Shown one piece after another: positions 24,561 through 33,417 of a stretch of 64,000 nucleotides of DNA (the first letter of the stretch is position 1; each line of letters opens with the position of its first letter). Both the position numbers and the translations under genes were made by a program. This stretch comes from Candidatus Eiseniibacteriota bacterium (GTDB taxonomy: Bacteria; Eisenbacteria; RBG-16-71-46; CAIMUX01): positions 372,001 to 436,000 of the forward strand of contig JACKCR010000004.1 in the NCBI GenBank assembly GCA_020633975.1. Reading direction: 5' to 3'. The notes beneath the pieces are model-generated. The model did not search any database and had not been told where the DNA came from. It saw only the letters and a program-made list of their open reading frames with translations.

Positions 24561-27500
24561 TTAGCGGATCAGCGTCACTCGCCCCTTGGCGTTCACGTCC
24601 TCGGTCAGGCCGCTCAGCTGGTAGAAGTAGACGCCGCTCGGCAGCGCGGTTCCGCTCGAACTCCGTCCATCCCAGACCATCTGGATCCGTCCCGGTACGA
24701 CGTCTTGGGCGAGTGTCCGAACCTTCCGTCCCGAGGCGTCGAACAGGTCCAGTTCGACTTCTCCGGACGCGTCCCGTCCCGAGTCGATCGAGAAAGTGAC
24801 CCAGTCTCGCATCGGGTTCGGATTGACGCGTGTGAGCTGGACGCCGCTGAACGTGGGGATCGTCGGATCGACGGAGGACGGATCGACGCTGCCACCTTCG
24901 AGGCACCAGATCCGTCCTTCGCCCGGACTTCCGAGGTCCTGCGTTCCCGCGAGGACGTCCCAGGTGCCGTTCCCGGTCACGTCCGGAACGGCACGAACGG
25001 AGAAGACGAGCGCACCGACGTTCGTCGCCCAGATCTGTTCTCCGGTTGCGCCGCTCACGCAGTAGACGGAGTGCGTCTGCGCGCCAGCCACGATGTCGAC
25101 CACGCCGTCGTCGTCGACGTCCGGGATCCAGGTGGCGGACCAGGTGTTGTGGCCGGTGACGAAGAACCAGTGCATCTCGCCGGTCATTCCGTCGAGCACG
25201 CGGAAGAAGTTTGCCAGCTCGGCGACGACGACGTCGGGATGGCCGTCGCCCGTGACGTCGGGGATCGACTCGACGCGGATCACTTCACCGGCCGTTGCGT
25301 GGGACCAGAGCACGCTTCCGTCCGTGCCGTCGAGGCAGACGACGCTTGGCGCCCAGGTGCCGGCGATCACGTCGTTGATTCCGTCTCCGGAGACGTCTTC
25401 GATCGCGTCGAGTGACCAGACGGAACCTCCGGTCGACGCGCTCCAGAGGAGCTGTGCGCTGCCCGTGCTCGCGCCGCTCACGCAGTAGACGCGGTCGTCG
25501 ACGAAGTTTCCACCTGCGCCGCCGATCGCGTCGGCGAGTCCGTCGCCGTTCACGTCTTCGAGCCAGTTGGCGGAGAGGAACGCGTCCGGACTGAACTGAC
25601 GGAAGCGGACCGCTCCGGTCGCGCCGTCGAAGCAGTAGAGCTGGTGCGAGCCGGTGCCGGGCTCGCCGTCGGAGCCGGCGGCCGCGAGCACTTCTTCGAT
25701 GCCGTCGCCGGAAACGTCCGGCATCGCGATCACGGAGTAGACCCAGCCGCCGTTGTCGTCGACGTGGGTGTCGTACTGCCAGATGAGGGATCCGGTGGTC
25801 GACGCGCGGACCTCTACTCGCTTTCCGGCCCAGGCAGTCCCGCGAAGCACTTCCGGCCTTTCGTCGCCGTTGAGGTCCGGTCCGAGAGCGAGGCACTGAT
25901 CGCCATAGCCACCGCTCACCCCGGCGCCCGCTTGCCAGATGCCGACGCCGACGCCGTGGCTGTTCCCGAAGAACGTCTGGAGCGGAGTTCCGCTCGCGCC
26001 CGCGTCATAGCTCTCCATTGCGGCTTCCGGACGCCCGTCGCCCGTGAGATCCGGGAGTTCCTGCACGGTGACGACGTTCTCGATCCCGTCCGCGTACCAG
26101 ACCGGCTCGCCACCTGCGAACTCGGCGAGGATGCCGTCTCCCGAAACGGAGACCACGGTCACCGGATTCGTCGGGTCGTTCGTGACGATGCTGAGTTCCG
26201 CGTCGATCGTTCCCACCGCGTCGGGCTCGAGCACGACCTGGACCGGCAGCTGCTCGAACGTTGCGAGCGGGAACGGCAGTTCGGGAAGCCCGAGCGCACG
26301 CACCTGGACGTCGTTGCTCGTGACGGAGACCACGTTCAGATCCTGGAACCCGCGGTTCTGGACGGTGAGCAACCGGTCCCGAACGAGTCCGACGCCCGTG
26401 TCCTGGAACGTGAGCGGATCCGGAGTGACGAGCACGGTCGGATCGAGCGGGACACCGGTGCCGAAGAGGACGACGTCGAGCGTGCCTTCGTCGATGTCGT
26501 TCGAGACGATCTCGAGATTCGCCTGGAAGTTCCCAGCCACGGTCGGGTCGAAGTAGACGTTGAACGAGGCCTGGTTCCCCGGAGTGATCGTGAGGGGAAG
26601 CGTCGGCGAGTCGAACGAGAACGGCGCGAAGGTCGCGATCGAGGTGATGACGAGATCGCCGTCGCCGTCGTTCGCCAGGATCTGGTTGCGCGTTTCGGTG
26701 GAGCCGAGCGCGACGATTCCGAACTGCTGTTCTGCCGGCACAGGAGTGATGTCGGGCGTTCCCGCGCCGGAGAGGTCGATCTTGAAGATGCTGCGGCCGG
26801 ACTGACCGATCGTGTTCGCGATGACCCACATGTATCCGCCGCCGAGCGCGACACCTTTAGGCGAGGTGTTCGGAGTCTCGAAGCTCGAGATCACGGCGCC
26901 GACACCGTCGAGGTTCCAGATCCGCTCGGGATCGCTTTCGAGGTCGTCCATCCCGTTCCAGTAGGTGGACGTTCCGAAGTCGTAGGCGATTCCGTACGGC
27001 TGCGTGCCTTGGGTTGGGATCGTTCCCTGGGTCGAACCGTCGGCAGGATCGACGAGGAGGATGCCGGCCGTCGGGTTCGGGTAGTAGCTCGTGACGACGA
27101 GCTGTGTTCCGTTCCAGGAGAGGCCGCCCACTGCGTCGGTTGGCGTTGGGATCGTGTCGACGAATGCTCCGCTCAAGTCCACCTTGTAGAGGAAGTCCTT
27201 TCCGAAGTCGCCCGCGACCCAGAAGCCGGTTCCGTCCCAGGCCACACCGTGGTTGGCACCGTTCGCGATGTGGTTCTGGTCGTAGGGAGTCGGCAGGGTC
27301 TGGACGACGGTGCCGTTCGACGGGTCGATCTTCTTGATGAACCCGTCGGTGTCGTCGCCCATCCAGAGGAAGCCGTCGTGGTACTCGAGGCCCCACGCTC
27401 CGCTCGTGGTCGGGAAGATGTCGACGACGGATTGGGCTTGCGCGGCCGTTGGGCCAACGAAGGGTGCGGCCGCGAGCGCGAGCACGAGCACGGCGAGAAC

Positions 27501-27587
27501 CGGGGACGTTCCGCTCATCGCTCGGAAGGGCGAACTCACGACGAGGCCTTGGGGGAATCTCGAGGGGCCGGCGGTGCGAGTGGACAT
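24561..27587 (-). CDS. Giant secreted FG-GAP / choice-of-anchor protein with FlgD-like C-terminus
   Basis: The ATG at 27587 follows GTGAGG by 6-7 bp. The signal peptide has a long basic n-region and a core LAVLVLALAAAPFVG ending at AQAQ. Residues about 50-330 form a YVTN/NHL-like propeller (AWGLEYHDGFLWMGDD, GVAWDGTGFWV, GIAYDFGTSTYWNG). Residues about 335-495 are two choice-of-anchor-D (ASH-like) Ig modules. Residues about 500-890 are an FG-GAP/PQQ-like propeller with repeated DVSGDG / DLNGDE loops. The last 90 residues are a FlgD-like Ig module with NPNPMRDWVTFSI, LFDASGRKVRTL and LPSGVYFYQL, the hallmark of a secretion or anchoring tail in many FCB-related bacteria. It is probably surface or extracellular; no enzymatic motif is seen. 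Confidence 0.85.
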   Translation of the reverse strand: MSTRTAGPSRFPQGLVVSSPFRAMSGTSPVLAVLVLALAAAPFVGPTAAQAQSVVDIFPTTSGAWGLEYHDGFLWMGDDTDGFIKKIDPSNGTVVQTLPTPYDQNHIANGANHGVAWDGTGFWVAGDFGKDFLYKVDLSGAFVDTIPTPTDAVGGLSWNGTQLVVTSYYPNPTAGILLVDPADGSTQGTIPTQGTQPYGIAYDFGTSTYWNGMDDLESDPERIWNLDGVGAVISSFETPNTSPKGVALGGGYMWVIANTIGQSGRSIFKIDLSGAGTPDITPVPAEQQFGIVALGSTETRNQILANDGDGDLVITSIATFAPFSFDSPTLPLTITPGNQASFNVYFDPTVAGNFQANLEIVSNDIDEGTLDVVLFGTGVPLDPTVLVTPDPLTFQDTGVGLVRDRLLTVQNRGFQDLNVVSVTSNDVQVRALGLPELPFPLATFEQLPVQVVLEPDAVGTIDAELSIVTNDPTNPVTVVSVSGDGILAEFAGGEPVWYADGIENVVTVQELPDLTGDGRPEAAMESYDAGASGTPLQTFFGNSHGVGVGIWQAGAGVSGGYGDQCLALGPDLNGDERPEVLRGTAWAGKRVEVRASTTGSLIWQYDTHVDDNGGWVYSVIAMPDVSGDGIEEVLAAAGSDGEPGTGSHQLYCFDGATGAVRFRQFSPDAFLSANWLEDVNGDGLADAIGGAGGNFVDDRVYCVSGASTGSAQLLWSASTGGSVWSLDAIEDVSGDGINDVIAGTWAPSVVCLDGTDGSVLWSHATAGEVIRVESIPDVTGDGHPDVVVAELANFFRVLDGMTGEMHWFFVTGHNTWSATWIPDVDDDGVVDIVAGAQTHSVYCVSGATGEQIWATNVGALVFSVRAVPDVTGNGTWDVLAGTQDLGSPGEGRIWCLEGGSVDPSSVDPTIPTFSGVQLTRVNPNPMRDWVTFSIDSGRDASGEVELDLFDASGRKVRTLAQDVVPGRIQMVWDGRSSSGTALPSGVYFYQLSGLTEDVNAKGRVTLIR

Positions 27588-27709
27588 GGCATGCCTCACG
27601 GGTTGTGGTCACTGGAGGACTGGGTGGCGCCGGGAAAAGGGTAGCACTTGGCTGGGCCCGGGAGTACGGCTTGTTGGCAGCCCCCACCGCCTTCGATCAT
27701 ACTCGGCTG

Positions 27710-29131
27710 ATGCTCTTCAATACCTGGACGTTCCTCGCCTTTGCCCTCGTCGTCTTCGGGCTCTACTACGTTCTGCCGTTCCGGGGGCAGAATCGGATGC
27801 TGCTCGTGGCGAGCTATGTCTTCTACGGTGCCTGGGACTGGCGCTTCCTGTCCCTCATCTTCCTCTCTACGTTGATCGACTACACCGTTGGCCGAAGACT
27901 GGAGTTCGAGAGCGATCCGCAGCGGAGGAAGCACTGGCTCGTAGTGAGCTGCGCAACGAACCTGGGACTCCTCGGCATCTTCAAGTACCTAGGTTTCTTT
28001 GCGGAGTCGTTCGCCGATCTCGCGGGACTCTTCGGATGGCACGTCGACGTCGTCACACTACATATCGTCCTTCCGGTCGGAATCTCGTTCTACACGTTCC
28101 AGACCATGAGCTACACGATCGACGTGTACCGGCGGAAGATCGAGCCGGTCCGTTCCTTCGAGGACTTCGCGCTCTTCGTCGCCTACTTCCCGCAGCTAGT
28201 GGCCGGGCCGATCGAGCGCGCCTCTCACCTCCTTCCCCAACTCATGCGACCGCGGACCGTACGCCGAGACCAACTCTTCGAAGGCGCATGGCTCATCGCC
28301 TGGGGGCTCTTCAAGAAAGCGGTCATCGCGGACAACGTCGCTCCACGAATCGACGAGGTGTTCCTCCCGACGAACGACTGGGCTTCGGGCGGCGCGTGCC
28401 TCGTCGCGATCTACGGTTTCGCCATCCAAATCTACTGCGACTTCTCCGGCTACTCGGACGTGGCTCGGGGACTCGGGAAGCTGATGGGCGTGGACATCAT
28501 GCGGAACTTTCAGATTCCCTACGTGGCGACGAACCCATCGGAGTTCTGGAGACGGTGGCACATCAGTCTTTCGACCTGGCTCCGAGACTATCTCTACGTG
28601 CCGTTGGGCGGAAACCGCGGCACCCGCCTCGAGACGTACCGGAATCTCACACTGACGATGGTGCTCGGCGGGCTCTGGCACGGAGCGGCCTGGACGTTCG
28701 TCCTCTGGGGGATCTACCAGGGCCTTCTCCTCGTCGTCCATCGGTGGTTCATGATCGACCACGACTGGTTCGGTCGCTTTCGGAGCCGTTCTCTCTGGGT
28801 CCGCTTCGTTTCCTGGTTCGTCATGTTCCATCTCGTCTGTCTCGGTTGGCTCATCTTCCGCGCGAAGAGCGTGCATCAGATCGGGAGCTTTCTCCGCCGG
28901 ATCGTGCTGGACTTCCGAGTCGACGTGACCGAAGCGCATCTGCTTTGGCCCGTGGCGTTCTTCGGTTCGATCCTCTTCGTGTACGACGCGTGGCTCCGAA
29001 ACGCTGACGATCCGCGTACGAGACCGGGATGGAACCGAGGACTCGGTCCGGTTGCGGTAACTGCTCTCGTGATTCTCGCGCTCGTCTTCTGGCCGCCGCG
29101 GATCCAACAGTTCATCTACTTCCAGTTCTGA
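27710..29131 (+). CDS. MBOAT family O-acyltransferase (AlgI-like)
   Basis: The ATG at 27710 begins a polytopic membrane protein (473 aa) with about ten hydrophobic segments. It opens with FNTWTFLAFALVVFGLYY and carries the AlgI-type features: FQTMSYTIDVYR, PQLVAGPIERA, YCDFSGYSDVARG, NFQIPY, FWRRWHISLSTWLRDY and LGGLWHGAAW with the catalytic His324. These proteins move acetyl groups across the membrane for O-acetylation of an extracellular polysaccharide or cell-wall polymer. The next gene, 19 bp on, encodes an SGNH-type acyl carrier or transferase, the usual partner. The polymer cannot be told from this window; no alginate or cellulose genes adjoin. Confidence 0.93.
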   Translation: MLFNTWTFLAFALVVFGLYYVLPFRGQNRMLLVASYVFYGAWDWRFLSLIFLSTLIDYTVGRRLEFESDPQRRKHWLVVSCATNLGLLGIFKYLGFFAESFADLAGLFGWHVDVVTLHIVLPVGISFYTFQTMSYTIDVYRRKIEPVRSFEDFALFVAYFPQLVAGPIERASHLLPQLMRPRTVRRDQLFEGAWLIAWGLFKKAVIADNVAPRIDEVFLPTNDWASGGACLVAIYGFAIQIYCDFSGYSDVARGLGKLMGVDIMRNFQIPYVATNPSEFWRRWHISLSTWLRDYLYVPLGGNRGTRLETYRNLTLTMVLGGLWHGAAWTFVLWGIYQGLLLVVHRWFMIDHDWFGRFRSRSLWVRFVSWFVMFHLVCLGWLIFRAKSVHQIGSFLRRIVLDFRVDVTEAHLLWPVAFFGSILFVYDAWLRNADDPRTRPGWNRGLGPVAVTALVILALVFWPPRIQQFIYFQF

Positions 29132-29150
29132 GACGGGACGAGAGACGACC

Positions 29151-30263
29151 ATGGACGTTCGAAAGTCGGAAAATCAGCATCTCGCCGAGGGTTCGGGAGG
29201 AAGGCACCGACTCCGAAACGTCGTGCTCTGGGTTGGGCTTCCCATTCTGCTGCTCCTCGGCGCAGAACTCGTGTTTCGGGCGTTCGAGCGTGCATCGTGG
29301 GTGCGGGCTTCCTGGTACGAGGGGGTGTCCGATCGGATGGAGCGCGGCGAACGGATCGACTACATCTTCGTCGGCTCCTCCAGGACGGCGAGTGGGCTCG
29401 TGCCCTCTGCCTTCGAAGACGAGATGGAACGCGCTCGAGGTACGGACGTGGCTTGCGTCAATCTCGGGCGCGCCTTCTCGGGCGCGGCCGCTCACTACTT
29501 CGGACTCCGGATGCTCCTCGAGCGACACCCGGAGGCGATGCGCGGCTGCACCGTGTCGTTCGAGGAATCGGCGGGTCTGCCCGAGTTTCCCGGCACTTGG
29601 AACGACGCGTGGTACTTTCCCGGCAATACGCAGCTCGTGGTCGACTACATGAAGTGGGATGATCTCGTGCGCTTCCTCCGCACGGATGCGGGGTTCGAAG
29701 CGAAGTCGGGTGTGGTCGCCCGCTACTTCGGACGCGACTCGGCTCTCGTCTCCGGGCGTCGACAGATGCAGCAAGCGATCGATTGGCGCGGGACCGCGCT
29801 GGTTCAGTCGATGCTCGCCCGACTAGGAGCCGAGTCCGCGGAGGCGAGTGGGGCGCTTCCCGCGAATCGCCAGCTCCGCGTGGACGCGGGCGGGGTCCGC
29901 CTCCAAAGGGACCTCGTGCGCGAACGCGTGAGTCCCGACGTGCTCGCGTCGCAAGAGCCACGCACGCCCTGGGATGACCAGACCGTGTGCGCAGCCGTGC
30001 GGTTGCTCCTCGACGCGGGAGTTCGTGTGACGTTTCACGAAGTTCCCGTGCCGTCCTACGTCTGGATGGTCAATGACACCCCGGTGCGCCGCGCGGATCG
30101 GGAATCGTTCGATGCCTGGCTAGGGGGAGTCGGGGCGGCCGAAGTCAGATCGAACATTCGTGTGACCGATGAGGACTTCCCCGATCTGTCGCACCTCCAG
30201 AGGGGCCGGATCGAGGAATACTCGCGGGACCTCGCGCGAAGCATGATGGCATCGAGCCGCTGA
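29151..30263 (+). CDS. SGNH-hydrolase-like membrane protein, partner of the MBOAT
   Basis: One membrane segment (residues about 24-40, VVLWVGLPILLLLGAEL) anchors a periplasmic domain. FVGSSRTASG (Ser76/Ser77) is the block I motif of the DltD/AlgJ-like SGNH group, and DLSH (Asp345-x-x-His348) near the end is the block V pair, so the catalytic triad seems complete. Ser-Ser-Arg replaces the classical GDS. Directly downstream of the MBOAT gene, it is likely to take or transfer the acetyl group to a polymer in the periplasm. The family is diverse and exact chemistry is inferred. Confidence 0.8.
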   Translation: MDVRKSENQHLAEGSGGRHRLRNVVLWVGLPILLLLGAELVFRAFERASWVRASWYEGVSDRMERGERIDYIFVGSSRTASGLVPSAFEDEMERARGTDVACVNLGRAFSGAAAHYFGLRMLLERHPEAMRGCTVSFEESAGLPEFPGTWNDAWYFPGNTQLVVDYMKWDDLVRFLRTDAGFEAKSGVVARYFGRDSALVSGRRQMQQAIDWRGTALVQSMLARLGAESAEASGALPANRQLRVDAGGVRLQRDLVRERVSPDVLASQEPRTPWDDQTVCAAVRLLLDAGVRVTFHEVPVPSYVWMVNDTPVRRADRESFDAWLGGVGAAEVRSNIRVTDEDFPDLSHLQRGRIEEYSRDLARSMMASSR

Positions 30264-30310
30264 GGGTGCTCGACCCGCGGCCCAGCGGCTGCCCCGATAC
30301 GACCCCGGAT

Positions 30311-30320
30311 CTGGTACGCT
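30311..30320 (+). promoter_or_regulatory. Extended -10-like element CTGGTACGCT
   Basis: TGG plus TACGCT, ending 85 bp before the M36 protease start. It differs by one base from the element at 18211. No obvious -35 hexamer lies 17 bp upstream. Confidence 0.4.
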
Positions 30321-30405
30321 AGTACGGTCCGTCTTCATCCGGGATGGCGGGGGCGATCATCGTCCTTCCCACAACGCCGCCCGCCCACTCACAGAGGAGA
30401 GTTTC

Positions 30406-33400
30406 ATGCGCACAACGACTTGTGCCCTCGTTCTCGGCCTGGCCGTCGTTCCGGCCTTGCTCTCGCCGGGCGCCATTCTCGCCGCTCGGGAGGCCGACGC
30501 GCTCTCGGACCTCACGGTTCAGCCGCCGGTGGCCGTGACCTGGGACGCGCTGAGCGCAGGCGACCAGATCGCGGCAACCGAAGCCCTGGGAGAGTTCAGT
30601 CGCGAGACCGGGTCGCGTTGGTCGGTACTCGACTACGCGCCGGGAACCCTTGCGCCGCGTCTCGCGATGGGCACTGGCCTCGACATGGGGCGCGCGATTC
30701 TGAGCACCGAGGACGCCGTGGTAGCGGCCCGGGACCTCGTCGCGACCTACCCCGAGCTGTTTGCGTCCCGCGTCGACCGTCTCGACGTCTGGCGGGCGAC
30801 CGAAGGCGCGGGCAAGTACGCCGTCCATTTCTGGGAGATCGCGAGTGGGATGCCCGTCCTCGGGACCAAGGTGACCACCGTGTTCACCGAGAGCGGCGTC
30901 CTCGCTGCGTTCGGCGCGACCACCTTCCCGGAGATCGAGAGCGCCGACGCTCCACGTATCGATGCGGAGACTGCATTCACGCGTGCTCACGACCATCTCC
31001 GCTCACTTGGAGCGATTGCTTCGTCTCGCGATGACGTGGAGTGGCGCGCGGAAGGCCCGTACGTCCTGCCCGTCACGGTCGGTGAGGGGGCGAACTTGGG
31101 AGACGGAGTGCGCGCCGAGTCCGGCGTTCGCGTCGAGGGGCACACGATCCACCGGATCGTCCTCTGGTCGGATGACCCCGTCTTCGTGTGGAGCGTCGAT
31201 GTCGACGCGATCACCGGCGATGTGCTCCAGCGTCGGAACGGGCTCTTCCATCTCGACTTCGAGGGAACGGTGACCGTCGACGTCGAGGATCCGAACTACT
31301 GCGAAGGTGCAGTCCTCCGTCCGCTCTCAGAGGTCGAAGTCCGGATCGACGGTGTCGGCAGCGCGCTCACTGGCCCGGATGGATCGTTCACGGTGGCGAA
31401 TGCAGGTACGGATCCGGCCGATCTCGAGATCACGATGAGCGGCCCTTGGTTCGAGGTGGTGAACGTCGACGGGGCGAGTGCCCTCTATCAGGACAACGTG
31501 GCTCCCGGGACCCCGCTCGACATCCTGATCGACACGTCCGTCGCGCGCTGGGACGAACGGGACGTCTACTTCCATGGGACGGCGACGCACACGATGATGA
31601 AGGAGATCGATGCCGGCTGGGACGATCTCGACTTCGTCATGCCGACACGGGTGAACATCGACCAGGGATGCAACGCGTTCTACTCGTTCGCAGACAGCTC
31701 GATCAACTTCTACCGCGAGAACAACGGATGCGGAAACACCGGTCAGATCGGTGACGTCGTCGCACACGAGTATGGCCATGCCATCACGGCCGAGCTCTAT
31801 GGGCCCAACCAGCCCACGAGCGATCTCCACGAAGGCAACTCGGACATCACAGCGAACCTCCTCTTCGGCTACTCGCTCATCGGCCCGGGGTTCACACTCG
31901 ACGACTGCGAGAACGGGATCCGCGATTCCGACAACGACCTCGTCTGGCCTGACGACGTGACCGGTAGCGGCCACTTCACCGGCCAGATCATTGCGGGGTT
32001 CTACTGGAACGCTTTGCAGTACCTCGTCGCGTCTGAAGGCGAAGCGGCTGCCTTCGCTGCAGTGAAGGACGCGTGGTACTTCGGCCGCCTTCTCGGGCTC
32101 CCACAGAACCAGCCCGAACAGGCTTGGTACTCGATCCTGGCTGACGACGACAACGGCAACATCGACGACGGTACGCCGCACTTCGACGCGCTCTGCCAGG
32201 CGGCGATGGACAAGGGGTACGAGTGTCCGGAGACGTTCGCGGACGTCGTCATCAAGCACACGCCTGCGCTCTACGCGGCCAATGGCGAAGGAGACGTGCG
32301 GATCGAGGCGGAGGTCTACTCGCTGGCCGGCGAACTCGCCGTGAACGGCGTCAACCTGCATTGGCGCCTCTCCGGTACCGGCGCCTTCACGCCGGAGCCG
32401 TTCGCGCCGACCGGTGACGGAAACATCCACGAGGCGTTCATTCCGACGCCGCCCGTGCTCTCCTCCGTCGACTACTTCATCCTCGCCGAGGACGAGTTCG
32501 GCAACTCCCTCCGTCGTCCCGAGGGGACCGGGCACTACTCGTTCGAGGTGGTAACGGCCTACCACAACGCCGAGTCTGGAGACGACGGTTGGACGGTGGG
32601 AGATCCGAGCGACACGGCGACGAACGGGATCTGGGAGCGGATCGATCCGAACCAGATGGTCGTCGGCGGTCAGATTGCTCAGCCCGGGGACGACGTCAGT
32701 CCGGACCCGGGAATGTTCGCGTGGATCACGGAGCAGTACACCGGTGGCTCTCCCGTCCTCTCTGACGTGGACGGCACCACCACTCTCTTCTCACCCGTCT
32801 ACGATCTGACTGGAAGCGCGTGGGTCAACATCCAGTTCATGCGCTGGTTCCAGACGCTGGTGGCGGCAGAGGGCGGGATGGAAGTGTCGGTCACGCACGA
32901 CGGCGGTACGTCGTGGATGCCTCTCGTGACCTATGGACCGTCCGATGCTGCCGCGCAGTGGAAGCTCGTGAGCAAGCTCGTCCCCGAGCCTGTAGGCGGA
33001 TTCGGGATGATGCAGTTCAAGATCGTCGCGCTCGGTGCCGCGAATCCTTCGATCGACGAGTGTGGACTCGACGAGTGGGTGTTGGTCGCCTCGGACACGG
33101 GCTCGCCGTCGTCGGCCCCGGATCCGGTGGCGGTTCCGCGCGGCCTGTCTCTCGCGCTCACCTCCTCGAATCCGAGCGACGGGATCGTCGGGTTGGCCTA
33201 TGAGCTGCCTACGGCCGGCTCCGCGGAGATCGGCGTGTTCTCCGTCGACGGTCGGCGCGTGCGCAGCCTGTATCGGGGAAGCGATGCCGCGGGGAGCCAT
33301 CGGATCGATTGGGACGGTCGCGACGATCTCGGGCGTACCGTGGGTTCCGGTGTCTACTTCGTGCGCCTCGCGCACGCAGGTGAGGAGCAGGTACGGAGAG

Positions 33401-33417
33401 TCGTGATCGGTCGCTGA
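30406..33417 (+). CDS. Secreted M36 (fungalysin-type) metalloprotease with FlgD-like C-terminus
   Basis: AGAGGAG precedes the ATG at 30406. Signal peptide: TTTCALVLGLAVVPALL, cut near LAA. An FTP/propeptide-like region (about 30-260, with FWEIASGMPVLGTKV) is followed by a carboxypeptidase-regulatory-like Ig (about 285-380) inserted before the catalytic domain (about 385-615). The zinc motif HEYGH (His454, Glu455, His458) and third ligand Glu476 in LHEGNSD are intact. Later parts are beta-rich, with a MAM-like or Ig section (about 720-890) and a FlgD-like end with VFSVDGRRVRSLY and GVYFVRLA. It should be an extracellular protein-degrading zymogen. The GlpD frame overlaps its stop codon. Confidence 0.9.
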   Translation: MRTTTCALVLGLAVVPALLSPGAILAAREADALSDLTVQPPVAVTWDALSAGDQIAATEALGEFSRETGSRWSVLDYAPGTLAPRLAMGTGLDMGRAILSTEDAVVAARDLVATYPELFASRVDRLDVWRATEGAGKYAVHFWEIASGMPVLGTKVTTVFTESGVLAAFGATTFPEIESADAPRIDAETAFTRAHDHLRSLGAIASSRDDVEWRAEGPYVLPVTVGEGANLGDGVRAESGVRVEGHTIHRIVLWSDDPVFVWSVDVDAITGDVLQRRNGLFHLDFEGTVTVDVEDPNYCEGAVLRPLSEVEVRIDGVGSALTGPDGSFTVANAGTDPADLEITMSGPWFEVVNVDGASALYQDNVAPGTPLDILIDTSVARWDERDVYFHGTATHTMMKEIDAGWDDLDFVMPTRVNIDQGCNAFYSFADSSINFYRENNGCGNTGQIGDVVAHEYGHAITAELYGPNQPTSDLHEGNSDITANLLFGYSLIGPGFTLDDCENGIRDSDNDLVWPDDVTGSGHFTGQIIAGFYWNALQYLVASEGEAAAFAAVKDAWYFGRLLGLPQNQPEQAWYSILADDDNGNIDDGTPHFDALCQAAMDKGYECPETFADVVIKHTPALYAANGEGDVRIEAEVYSLAGELAVNGVNLHWRLSGTGAFTPEPFAPTGDGNIHEAFIPTPPVLSSVDYFILAEDEFGNSLRRPEGTGHYSFEVVTAYHNAESGDDGWTVGDPSDTATNGIWERIDPNQMVVGGQIAQPGDDVSPDPGMFAWITEQYTGGSPVLSDVDGTTTLFSPVYDLTGSAWVNIQFMRWFQTLVAAEGGMEVSVTHDGGTSWMPLVTYGPSDAAAQWKLVSKLVPEPVGGFGMMQFKIVALGAANPSIDECGLDEWVLVASDTGSPSSAPDPVAVPRGLSLALTSSNPSDGIVGLAYELPTAGSAEIGVFSVDGRRVRSLYRGSDAAGSHRIDWDGRDDLGRTVGSGVYFVRLAHAGEEQVRRVVIGR

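Noticed and set aside
25644-27644. A 666-codon open frame on the plus strand opposite the giant FG-GAP protein
   Set aside because: No recognisable motif and no ribosome site; the minus-strand frame has a signal peptide, propeller loops and a FlgD-like tail.
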